Assembly (NCBI GenBank): GCA_008921705.1
Contig: VFFE01006859.1
Coordinates: 203,708-267,707 of the forward strand
Length of the DNA: 64,000 bases
From: Burhinus oedicnemus
Taxonomy: Eukaryota; Chordata; Aves; Charadriiformes; Burhinidae
Direction of reading: 5' to 3'
The notes beneath the pieces are model-generated. The model was given only the letters and a program-made list of their open reading frames with translations. It made no database searches and was not told the DNA's origin. Positions 24,401-35,154 of this stretch are shown here, in pieces (the stretch's first letter is position 1; each line of letters starts with the position of its first letter). The translations under genes and the position numbers were made by a program.

Positions 24401-27400
24401 GCATTCTGACGAAAGGAAATAAAAGGGGGTCATAGGTTTAATAAAGTTATTACATCCAGAAAAAGAATAGCAAGCAGAAGTGAAAATTAACAAGCCTCAT
24501 AATGAATTGCAACTTTACAAGAAGATGGACCAGTGACAGTATAATGCATAAAATGTTTTAAAAGGAAGAATACAGCACTTAATGTGCTATTGAAATGGAA
24601 GGTTCAGTAAGTGCACATACTAAAATTTAAACTGACAAAAAATAAGGGAGGTTTATACTATAAACCTTGGAACAAATTAATCCCAGAGAGATGACTGAAG
24701 TGAGCATGAGTTTATTAATTTAACAATTTGCATCCTTGTGACAAAGGAGACACCTGGGACTTGCTGCACAATGAAAAATTGGTTTATTGGAAATCTCAGC
24801 TGGCTGCAGGTGTTGAAACAGCTCAGGTCAAGCGGTGATAAATAATTTAAAGAAACCAGTGTGATGTAGGTGTCACTTTAATTTTACATTAACAGATCTA
24901 TTAGACATTAACCTTATCAGACAGGTAATTGCTAAATGAAATCATACTTTTGTACCTTTGCTTCATAATATCATTTGCTTACTCATACATTTTGTACAAA
25001 CCTTGATGTTGGCACTGACACTGCTTCACGTGCCGATCACTTCAGACTAGCAAATATTGTATTGACCTTTAAAATAAATGGAAAGTATGTCAATTTTTAT
25101 TTTTAGCAACTCAGAAAATGTGTTGTGTGTTGCCTCAGAAGTGGCAAGGAGACACATTTCAAGGAGAAGGGACATACTGTGTTGAAATTTTAAAATAATT
25201 TTGTGTCCACATTTTCACATGTCAGGACATCTCTGGTAGAAATGACACTAGAGCTGGCATGTCAATTTTAACAGGTGAAGGTATTCTGCCTGAAATTGTT
25301 ACGAGGAATAGGTCATTCCAGGATTATTTTATTTGAATTCCTGGCGAGCTCTGAGCTATATGCTGACAGCATAAGATCTTGGAGAATTATTATGTTAGAA
25401 ATAAGAGAATCCTAAGTCTTACTTGTAATTGTTTTATTTTGAAATCCACAGAAACTCTTACTCTTCATTTTGTAAGAGCATCTCAAAACTAGCTGGTAAA
25501 TGACTTTGGATTTTCCTTGTAGTTAAACTCCCATTGAAGATTTACAGATGAGTTACATTTAAAAGGGAAAATGTTGAGATTGAACACTGTTTGCGATTTT
25601 TAGGGCTTCATTTTGAACCCAGTCATGTTTCCATTAAATCAGTGGAAACATGACCGTGTTCAGAATGACCCTTATCATCACTTCATTGATGCTAGTGAGT
25701 TACAGCCATTGAATTCTAAAGAATCTAACTGTTTTTATTAAAGCTTAATCCCACAGGGCCTTGCACAGTAACATGGACCTCTATGAAAAGATCATAAAGT
25801 GCCACCAAAGGAAAACGCAACATTCTCCGTCTAGGGACACTTAGCCTCTGCTGACTATCGTGAGACGCAGGGTCACTCTGGAGACCCCAACTCTTCCGCA
25901 AACTAGGGCCACGTTCCGTATAACTTGGGGTGTAACTGCATACTCTGGATGAGATTGGGAAGAACTGGGTGGTGTTTGGATGTGCCGTGGGTTGTGACTC
26001 TACATAAAGCATGGTTCGCAAACCATCATTAAGAATATTAAAATTCATAAGTAAAACCCTGTCTTTGACAGCTGCATAAATGCATTGATTCATGTGGGCC
26101 TGCAAGTACTTTTTGCTAGTTTCAGAAAAATGAGAGCTTTTTGAAAGTCAGGTTTTTAATCTAAACCTCATTAGAAATATTTTTACTTCTCTTGTACATC
26201 CTTTCTGTCCAGTAAAAAAATACCTTTTGCCAGTCTTCACGAATCAGTAATTGTCTTGGGCAAATTTAAATAAATAAGAATTTTAAATTTAACTGAAATC
26301 CACAATTTCTCTGTTTAGCAAATTTAGCTTTGATCTCCTTTTCCTGGAGATGAAGGTACAGTGTTGACAATCTGCTATTTAATAAGAAAATCTTAAATTA
26401 AAATAGCATTTCTGTATCTTACTAAAAGCATTATGAGGGATACTTCAATCTAAATCCTTTAGCTGTGCTTTTATTCCAAATACGAATTTACCCACACCAG
26501 CTTTGCTAGTGCTATTCTGTTACTGAAATAAGGCTGTATTTAATGGTGCTACTTTTTTTTTTTTTTTGGTAGTTCCTTGTTAGGTAATGAATAAGCTGAG
26601 GTGAGAAAACAATGCTTCTGTATCTTACATGTATAAATATTTACATTTCTCTGGGATAGGCTTCCTGTCACCTAGTGAAAAAGAGAGGTTAAAAGGCAAC
26701 CTCATTAAGTCCACTCTTGGGAGACACGGGGAGTTTGAAAGCAGGTGTGTGTGGTAATGGGCAAAGCAGAGAAGAGAGTCAGCTCTGTCTAGAGAGAAGA
26801 TGGATGCTCTGCTTCTCTTGCTGGCAAAGAACACGGTGATTTTCTAAGACAAAAATGCCGTTTTCCACTTTGGTTAGAGTGAGTGGGTGCACACCTCTTG
26901 TCATTACGGGAAGAAGACTGAACAGGTTCGTTTGACACCAGACTCTGCATTTTCTTCTGCCTGGAGGGACCGGGCTTCCAGTACTGTGGTGCATGGCTGT
27001 ACAAGGGTGGATTTCACCAGGTAACCCATGGCGGTCTCCTTGCAAAATTTCACTGAATATAAAAGTGCATCTCTTTTGATGTTTTGGCAAGACCCAAGAA
27101 TTTGCTACTCTTAGACTTTCACCAGTGTAATACCTTAACAGTGCTGTGGGACCCTGGGAATGTGTATGTGTGGGTGGTATGTTCATGCGTTTGAAGGTGG
27201 GTGGTGTATGCCGTTGTTCTTGTGGTAGCAACTTTTGGAACATCTCACAATGTTTAGAGTTTTAACTGCTTTCCTTCAGATCTTTTTCTCATAATTTCTA
27301 TTATTTCTGGCAAGATCTAATGGGAGCTGATACTCTCTTCCAAGAGTCCAAGTACTTACTTTCTATATAAAAATCTTCAGCTTAAAATACATTGGTGTAA

Positions 27401-28159
27401 GTATTTTTTTTTATTAAGTTTTAAAGTTAAATGGCCCATGGGAAGGCACTACTCTTACGTTATCAGCCTTCCAGAGGTGAAGTTGCCTTTAGAGTTGAGC
27501 AAGAAAGTTGCTTTAGCGCTGTCAGATATCTAATTAATCCCTCAGTAAATAAAGACATTCTGTAATTAAATAACAACGATGTGCAATCAGTTCTAACATG
27601 AAATGCTTTGCATATTAATATATTATAATCCAGAAGCTGTACGAGGTTTGTATTTGGATATGAAATGTTTGTGACAGACTTTTAAAAAAGATGGAGAACT
27701 CGTTGCAGACAAAAGAGTGTCTGACAAAACACTTCTCAGCTAGATGTGACCTGTAAGCTAGACTTTTGAATATCTATTAATTTTTTTCTTCAGTAGGGGA
27801 AACAACACAGTTTCAGTCTGAGGGTTTTTGTAAATATGTGAAGGGGCTTGACGAGTTAATTTCTGAAACTTCGCCAAAGTAGCTGCTGCGGCATAGATGT
27901 TGCTGCCTTGGGGAGAGCAAGTTTTCCTCAGAAGACTTTCAGCATTTGGGACTTTGTGCTCTGGAGGCTTCAAATGACCCCAAGAGCCAACAGCACTGCA
28001 ATTAGGTAGTTGTCCTGCTTCGAGGGACACAGGATTAATTTCTGTTTCAGTCATTTTACTTTTCAGTAAGGTCTCTTCTAACACTAGGGAAAACTGCATG
28101 TTTAGAAGACTCTAGTGTCTGAATCTGTGAAAATATTTACTTTATAGCCAGCTATGGTA
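18476..28159. other. Intergenic region between UGGT2 and HS6ST3, right part
   Basis: Almost 10 kb with no gene or recognisable mobile element. AT-rich; a T-run lies at 26553-26567. The longest open frames (25725-26105 and 26779-27243, both minus) show no signal peptide, domain or repeat I can recognise and are probably chance. Regulatory elements for the flanking genes may be here but cannot be identified without comparison to other species. Confidence 0.6.
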
Positions 28160-28690
28160 TGTGGGTTTCAAGGTCTTGGTGTTTTCAAGCTGATCAGGTA
28201 CAGGGATGAGGAGGAGCGAGACCCGGGTACTTGACCCAAGCTGGCCAACAGGATTATTTCATACCATGAATGACACATTCAATATAAATTAGAAAGTTGG
28301 CTGAAGATTTTTTCTCTTCCTTGATGGCTGTGATCCTGAGAACTTGCTGCCCTGGTGCCGGACCCCTGAGGCCTTCCCTTCCTCCCGAAGCCGTAGCGCT
28401 GGCAGTGTCCGACATTTGCTGTCCACTGCTGGGAGTGCACAGCTTCCTGCTGATAGAAGGGGCTGAGTGTAATCCTCCTATATTTTATATTGGTATTGGG
28501 ATCAATATTGGTTCTTTAGTATTGTCAGTGTTAATTATCTGGTCTTATTCCATTAAATCTGTTTACATTTCAGCCCTCGGCTTTCCTTGTTTTTTCCCCG
28601 ATTCCCCTTCCCGGGTGGGCAGGGCTCATCGGGTGACACAATAGTTGTCTAAACGACAACAAATTGTTGTGGGTTCCGCAAACCATAACA
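28160..28690 (+). mobile_element. Solo LTR of an avian endogenous retrovirus (ERVL-like), plus orientation
   Basis: About 530 bp in the order expected of the common avian ERVL LTRs: 'gacccaagctggccaacagg', 'atttcataccatg', a TATA box (TATAAAT, 28283-28289), a T-rich stretch, an ATTAAA poly(A) signal (28552-28557), a C/T-rich block, 'cgggtgggcagggctca', and an end reading AAACCATAACA at 28680-28690. The left edge is less certain: TGTGGGTTTC at 28160 is the best candidate for the terminus. I could not find a convincing target duplication, so the left end may be eroded or the element older than the one at 16645. No internal viral genes flank it. It lies about 710 bp upstream of the HS6ST3 start codon and points toward it. 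Confidence 0.72.
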
Positions 28691-28846
28691 GTAGTTCATC
28701 TGTGTCGTCGTCAGCGTCGTCCGCCCCAGTTATTTGAAACCGGGGTTGCAAACGCAGGCTTGAAACCGCAAACGCTACACGACCCCGCCCCCCCAAGCAA
28801 AAATAACGGGTCTTTAAGGAGTTTAAAAGAAAAAAAAAAAAAAAAA

Positions 28847-28866
28847 NNNNNNNNNNNNNNNNNNNN
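28847..28866. other. Assembly gap (20 N)
   Basis: Twenty N bases directly after a poly-A run (28831-28846) and before very GC-rich sequence. A short round-number gap at such a junction is usually a placeholder of unknown true size. Open frames crossing it are meaningless. Confidence 0.97.
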
Positions 28867-29206
28867 CCCCACCCCCCCGCGCGCTATCGGTCTCCGTCCG
28901 ATACCTGGAGGGGAGCGAGGAGTGACTCCCACCACCCCCGTTCACTCGCCGCCCGCTCTCATTGGCGATCGAGCCGGCGTGCTAGGCCCCCCCATTGGCT
29001 GTTCGGACGGACGGCTTTGCCCCGATTGGCTGGCGGGCGGGGTCCGCCCCGCCCCGCCGGGGGCCGAGCGGTGTGTTTGGGCTGGAGAGTTGCCGGCGGA
29101 GCGGACGCGGGAGCTGGTGCTGCTGCCGCCGCCGCCCGGCAGCGCGTGCCGGGGGCGGCGCGAGGCGCTCCCGCCACGGCGCTTCGCCTCAGCCGCGAGG
29201 AGCGGG

Positions 29207-29248
29207 ATGGCCGCCTCGGGCGGGCTGGAGCGCGGCGCGCTGGGCTGA
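29207..29248 (+). promoter_or_regulatory. Upstream ORF 1 in the HS6ST3 leader (13 codons)
   Basis: ATG in a good Kozak context (G at -3 and G at +4, gcgggATGG), 13 codons, then TGA. It sits 150 bp before the main start. If the transcript begins upstream of it, it could lower initiation at the main ATG. Not a stand-alone gene. Confidence 0.5.
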
Positions 29249-29281
29249 GGAGAACGGAGCGAGCCGCCGGCTGAGAGGACC

Positions 29282-29368
29282 ATGCCGTCGGGAAGGGAGC
29301 AGCCGGGCGCCCCTCGGCTGCGGGATCCGAGCGGGGCGGCCGCCCTGTCAGCGCCCGGCAGCGCCTGA
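29282..29368 (+). promoter_or_regulatory. Upstream ORF 2 in the HS6ST3 leader (28 codons)
   Basis: ATG preceded by GGACC (A at -3), 28 codons, TGA at 29366-29368, ending 30 bp before the main start codon. The short gap leaves little distance for reinitiation. The peptide has no feature I recognise. Confidence 0.5.
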
Positions 29369-29398
29369 GCCCGCGCCGCGCTGCCCCAGCGCATCGCC

Positions 29399-29967
29399 AT
29401 GGACGAGCGCTTCAACAGGTGGCTGCTGCCGCCGCTGCTGGCGCTGCTCTTCTTGCTCATCGTCTACCAGTACGTGTCGCCCGCCTGCCCCGGCGCCGCT
29501 TGCCCTCGCCGCCCGCCGGCCTCCGCCGCCCGCCGCGGGGGGGGCCCGGCGGAGCGCGGGGAGGAGGAGGTGGGCGCCGCGGAGGAGGAGGAGGAGGAGG
29601 CGGCGGCGGCGGCAGCGCTGCCGCGGCTGGTGGCCAAGTTCCCGTTCGCGCGGGGGGAGCTGTGCCGGCGGGTGCGGTTCGACATGCGAGGCCGCGACGT
29701 GATCGTCTTCCTCCACATCCAGAAGACGGGCGGCACCACCTTCGGGCGGCATCTGGTGCGCAACATCCGCCTGGAGCAGCCCTGCTACTGCCGGGCCGGG
29801 CAGAAGAAGTGCGCCTGCCACCGCCCGGGTGGCGACAAGGACACCTGGCTCTTCTCCCGCTTCTCCACCGGCTGGAGCTGCGGGCTGCACGCCGACTGGA
29901 CCGAGCTCACCAGCTGCGTGCCCGCCGCCATGGAGCGCCGCGGCTGCGCCGGCAACCGCACCCTCAG
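29399..29967 (+). CDS. HS6ST3: HS6ST3 coding exon 1 (heparan-sulfate 6-O-sulfotransferase 3)
   Basis: 189 codons plus 2 bases. HS6STs are Golgi type II membrane enzymes that move sulfate from PAPS to the 6-O position of glucosamine in heparan sulfate, tuning binding of FGFs and other signals. Seen: ATG in a strong context (GCCATGG); short cytoplasmic tail MDERFNRW; membrane anchor at residues 9-26; an acidic/alanine stem (about 27-75); the catalytic domain from about residue 76, with the 5'-phosphosulfate-binding motif QKTGGTTFGRH (108-118), a Cys-rich QKKCACHRPG (135-144), and FSTGWSCGLHADWTEL (155-170), which as I recall holds the proposed catalytic histidine; sequon NRT at 186-188. The exon ends CTCAG/GTCAGT. 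Family exon 1 ends at about this place; the second PAPS motif and the rest are in exon 2, outside the window. The MDERFN start and the UGGT2 neighbour favour HS6ST3 over HS6ST1 and HS6ST2. Confidence 0.94.
29582..29617 (+). repeat. HS6ST3: Coding trinucleotide repeat (Glu6-Ala6) in the HS6ST3 stem
   Basis: Six GAG codons followed by six Ala codons (GCG x4, GCA, GCG) at residues 62-73, in the stem between the anchor and the catalytic domain. Such runs change length by slippage and are poorly conserved between species; the stem seems to tolerate this. The run is also prone to assembly error. Confidence 0.85.
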
Positions 29968-32900
29968 GTCAGTGCCCGCCGCCCCGGGGAGGTGGCGGGG
30001 GGCGGGGGGGAAGCCCACGCGTGCTTGAAGGTCTCGCGTGTGGGGCTTGATATCCACCCGCTCGAAATCTGATCCCACCTCGCCCAACGCGGTGGGAAGG
30101 CTTCCTGTAAGTGGGTCCCGCTCTCCGGCAATTTGGCAAGAATTGTCCGCCGCCGTCGTCATTAAGAAGCAAACCGGGGCCGGGGGGGAAAAGGCTTATC
30201 TTGCAGAGGAGGTTCTAGTTTGGGCTGTTCCCCTCCCTGTTTGTTACCTGTAATGCATTCGCTTCGTCTCAAATTCGTGCTGATTCCACGTAGCGCGAAT
30301 GTAGCTGCAGGGTTAGCGCGAGAGAAACGACTCGTTTTAACTCAAGTTTCTCCTATCTATTTGTCCTTTTGAAACTTTTTTTTAACAAAACACGACGCTC
30401 TTCTACATTAGAAGAGTGCCTCGGCGGAATCTAGCGGATCGCTGGAGCTGCTGAGAGGTGCAACTAGTGGAGTTTGAAGTATCCAGAAGCCCTTAAACTG
30501 TTTTTCCCTTGTTTTTTGCTGGCAGGTAGACTGGTTCTCAGCTTCGTGTTGTGTACTGGTCATTTGCTGTATGTGAGAGCTGAAAATCAGGAGACGATGT
30601 GTGCCAGGGTCTGTGCAGGAAATGCGGTACTAGCAAAAATTACGGTGTTAATTCTCTTTGGATGATTTCAGGACAGTGGAAAACAGGAATTTTGTGTGCA
30701 TGCTGCCTCCCTGCATGTTATCTTGTATTGCACTTTTGTTGGGTCGCGCAAAAGGTCTTCTCTGTTTTTAAAATAGAAGAATTGTCAAATGGCTGATCTC
30801 TCTCCATACAAGATAGCTCTGGGTGATTCAGTAAGTTTTGGGCTCTCTGCTGATTTATTTACCATTAAATCAGATTTTCAGGCTGATATTAGAACCTGTC
30901 TATATTTGGGCGATAGATTTTGACCATGTGTAGTAAGAAGTTATGAGCTGAATTCTCTCTTAAAGCTTTGCACTGTAATGACTGTAACTTCAACATCTGT
31001 AAAACAATTAGGAAAAAAAACTTCTTAGTTATAGAGTTTTCCAGGTAATGTCTTTAATTTTACTATCCATCTTAATTTTATGGGTCTGAAAACTTTAAAT
31101 TTTCAGTAGGACCACTCACATACTGTGTTTTGTGTCTTGTAATTTAAAAATGTAAAATCCATGAGATAGATGGACTCATTTCCACAGGGCCTATTCATCA
31201 AGACAATAGGGTTTACTATTATTGTTGTTGAACAATTTTAAGATTATTTGATGTGAACATAAAAGGCTCTCTGATACTGCAAAGCTAGTCACATTTGGCA
31301 TAACTCCAGTCAGGATAATTTGAATTTATTGTTGATGGTTGTGGACTGTACTTGCAGAATGCTGTTAAGGTAATTCATATAAATTTGTGAAAAATATTAT
31401 TTTATTTAGCTAGAGATAAAATGTATGCTTTTGTGTGCTAATGGAAGAGAAATGCTGTGAATGTCTTCAAGGACAAAGTAACTTGGTGGTAACTGTATAG
31501 CTTTAAGAACTATTTAATAAACTTGTAACGTAAACCAGGGAGGGGAGGAGGAAGAGTACTACTTGTAGAAGTGTTTGAAAATACATAATCTGTCGCTGAA
31601 GTCCTCTTTTCCTCTCATAACGAATATTAGTAGGTAAATAACTGAGTGTTAAATTAAATTGCGAAGATTACAAATGGGCAGTAAAATTTGAGTAGTGGCT
31701 ACAGTACTTCTAAACAAAAACATGATTATATTAAGTAAGTTTAAGACTTTGAGTTGAATTACAAAGCAGGTCATGGTGGTTATTCAGTGGATAATTAGTA
31801 GTTATTTTGATTGAAGACAGACATGTAGTGACATTTCACTTATAACTGAATAGTGTTTTCTTAAAATTTTTTTTAGTTAGTGAATGATTTGGTTAGTGTG
31901 ACATTGCACCTCTTGATTCGTTTTTACATAAGTGAGGAAAGTACTGTGAATAGTTTTTTGTTGCATTGTTCTAATACTCGTTCCTTCTTGTATTATATCA
32001 TGTGCTGGGCAGACACCTTTTAATTTTTCCCTTTTTCTCTTTATAATCATGTAGCTTGACTTTGTTTTTTCAAGGAGCTGTAAAATGAATCGAATAACCC
32101 TGAAATACGGATTGCCTCTGCTGTGAATGTCTTTGCTCCTGGTAAAGTTGGAATCGAGCCTAAATACTTTGCTGGAGGACGGTAATATTGGAGGCATGCA
32201 TCTAAGTCTTTTTTTTTTTTTAATGTCTGAATGGAGAATTCAGAATGAGGAGACTGTACGCCTAAAATGAGCAAGAAACTAGCATAAGAGTCTAACATAA
32301 AGCATAGTGATTATTTTTAATTCATCCTTTAAAGCTTCTGAATGTGTTTGAGGCATTAGACTTCCTTGAATAGTTCAACTTTTCTCTTCTACCTTCCAGC
32401 TATAGAGTCAGAAAATTAGGCTAAATTGGTTAAGTATCTGACACTGAATTTTCTGTGTGGCTAGGAGGGCAGCAGGACAAACCATATTATGAATTTGGTA
32501 CCAAGGTATTTGAACTCTTGTGCCATATATTTGATGCAGTGAGGGTGATGTTAAGTGTATTTCAGATATTTTTGTTTGTTTCTTTGTTTCTCCTCACAGC
32601 AGGGTGTTAATATAATCTGTTCTTTAAGATCTGTGTATGTGTAGCCTGTCTCTTACTACATAGAGGGAATAAAGGATTTAGAGTATAAATCTCTGCATTC
32701 TGAAAATTTGCTTCTTAGAGGGTTGGTAATAGTGTAACATAAGTAAAAACCAAACAAGTAGTGCTCAGAAGTATTTTCTTTGCTATTTTGTTATGAGTAA
32801 GTTGGATTAAGTCCTGCCTTTCAATACAGGTCTTTAGAAGAGTTTATGGAGAAACCATAATTAGAATTCATGGGGTAAGGGGCTAGGTGGTAAAAGGAAG

Positions 32901-35154
32901 GAGCGGATGATGGTCATGAGCGTCTTAGAAGGTGTGTGAAGCACTACCTCACCTCACCCTGGGTTCTTTGTCTTTCATGGGTAGTGTGTTTAAAGATGGT
33001 TTACTTATGAAATCTCATCAGGGTTTTGAAGAGACTTTATCTCAGCTTTTCCTGTTTCTGATGTTGGCATTTTGCAGCCTTGGGTCCTAAGAAGGAACAC
33101 AGGGCAGAACTTGCTGCTGTGCTCCAGCAATTTAAACTCTTTTTAAGCTCAAATGCCAGCTCTAATTTTGATGTCACTGGATCTTTACCTCTGAGTGACT
33201 TAATAGTACGAAGTGTCCAGTGCCCTTGTCTCAGCTTAGGTACTTCAGTATGAAAAGTTGTTTGTTGCCAATGTATTGGATGCTATTGTGAAGTTATAGA
33301 AATATCTTTTTTTGTTAAGAATCAAAGTTATTATTTGAATGACATTACTTTAAAAACAAACCAACAACTTTAGACTTTATTTCTTCAAATATTTGCATAT
33401 GTTTTAATTTTCAGGATGTGAGATGTTCTGCTGAAATATCTGCTTAAGTGTTTACAGAGCCAGGCTATTAGTTTTTCATGGATAGCTTTCACTTTTACAA
33501 AAGTTGCTGTCTAGATAGTGAGGTTATTGAGAATGGTATGCAGCTGATGCATTTTTAAATTAAATTCTTATCAGCGTAGTTTTCAGCTCACATTGCAAAT
33601 AATTAGTACAATTAAAGCATTGGGACTTTTCCCATGAAGATGCAGTTAGGTTCTCATGGAAGTTCTTGCATCAGTAGCATAGTCCCCCATACATTTAACA
33701 GGAGAGTTATTGATATGCATTGTGTCTACAACTTGGGTTATTTATTCTACCTTAGAAAAAATGGGTGTTACAATAGAGAGTAAGTGAGACTGACATGGAA
33801 TCTTTTTTTTTTTTTTTTTTTTAGTTCTTTTATTTCCTTGTGTATTTGATCTGCCTTCTCTGGAAGTTGTTGAAGTTGATGATGCTTCTGTTTAGCTCCA
33901 CCTCTGGAACTTGGCTTTCCTTCAGAGGTGCCAAGAAGCTGAGGTTATGGAGCCTTAGCCAACATTGCTTGAGGAAACAAAGTGAAGAGAGATGTTAGAT
34001 GTCTAACCTGGGATGCCAGGAAAGAGTTGGTCTCAAGTGTGAGTGATGTTCGACTGCCTCTATAGACCATGGGGAGAAACAGAATAATGCAGACAGCCCT
34101 TTGGAGGGTGTAAGACATGTCTCAGACCTGCTGAATTGTCTTCTGGAGGGGCAGTTCTTCCTTTCACTGATTACAAGGGAGGCCTGGAATGGCTAGTTGG
34201 CACTTTATGTCTAAAACTATATGAGAAGATTTCCACATCTAATGTTTCACAGACATTGTCCAAACTGATTGTCTGCCTCTGTTAGGTTACCAGGCAAAAC
34301 TTGGTGTGTGAGGCTTGCTTTGCCTCTCTACACTGTATGAGGGATTGAGAGGGGACCTTAGAAGTCCTAATCAAGGCGCGTTTTCTCCCTTGCTGTTGTG
34401 CCTGCAATATAATTAATAATTATTCATTATTATTTATTACAAGTTTGATTAAACTAGGAAGGTAATCTTTTAAACTACACACTTGAAAGAACACTGCATT
34501 GAAAGTGTTGTCTATTTTTTTTTATGAAACAGTGAAATCAGTCTAATTGTGTAAACCCCATGAGCTTTATTATCAGTGCAGTTTAGTGTTCGAAACTATT
34601 GATTTTCATTAATTTGCTTCCATTATACTCTCCATTTCCTCATGTCTGTTTAAGTTACTGTGTGCTCCGTTATTCTCTGGAAGTATAAATCAACAATAAA
34701 CCCATGAGTCATGGAATTGGGAGAGCTGAATAGAAATTATTAGTAGGATTCCTTTTTTGTCTTATGCAGTCTGACTATTCAGTGTTCTCAAAGCTCTAGC
34801 GATAACAGTGTAAGATGGACTCTGTTCTTTGCAGCCATTATAACTATGATCATCATAAAAATGTAAGAGCATTAATTGAAAACTAAGACTACACTGAAGG
34901 TAGTAGGGAGAAGAGAATAAAAAGCCACAAATGTTTAAACTGAAAAAAAACCCAAAGCACAAGTTCTCTACCATACCTTGGTATCTTCTACTGAAATGAA
35001 TGTTAGAGCCAGTAAGCTCTATATATGTTTGGGGGTTTTTTCATAAATGTAAGGAACAACAAGGATTAAACAATTTCCTGAGGTCCTGCTACTGGTAGTG
35101 TGGGTTTTTTACTTCCTTAACTGTCACCAGTGTTGGGTGCTTTAAAAGAACCTT

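Larger units (their letters stand above)
28867..29398 (+). promoter_or_regulatory. HS6ST3: HS6ST3 promoter and 5' UTR (CpG island)
   Basis: Very GC- and CpG-rich. Three inverted CCAAT boxes (ATTGG) at 28961-28965, 28994-28998 and 29025-29029 are spaced 33 and 31 bp apart, consistent with NF-Y binding on one face of the helix. They are followed at once by clustered GC boxes (29032-29060, GGGCGGGG and CCCCGCCCC) typical of Sp1 sites. No TATA box is seen. Transcription probably starts somewhere between 29060 and 29200. The upstream edge is cut by the N gap, so promoter sequence may be missing. Confidence 0.75.

Noticed and set aside
25725..26105. 126-codon minus-strand open frame with slightly raised CpG content
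   Set aside because: I considered a retropseudogene, but no protein family was recognisable and no poly-A tail or duplication was seen.
26779..27243. 154-codon minus-strand open frame between the two genes
   Set aside because: No recognisable domain, no convincing splice context or promoter; length is possible by chance in 10 kb of sequence.
28664..29248. 194-codon plus-strand frame crossing the N gap
   Set aside because: It includes unknown residues from the gap and CpG-island sequence; only its last 13 codons form a plausible upstream ORF.
28995..30072. Long overlapping GC-rich frames on both strands around HS6ST3 exon 1
   Set aside because: They are shadows produced by extreme GC content, rich in Ala, Arg, Pro and Gly, and lack any domain.
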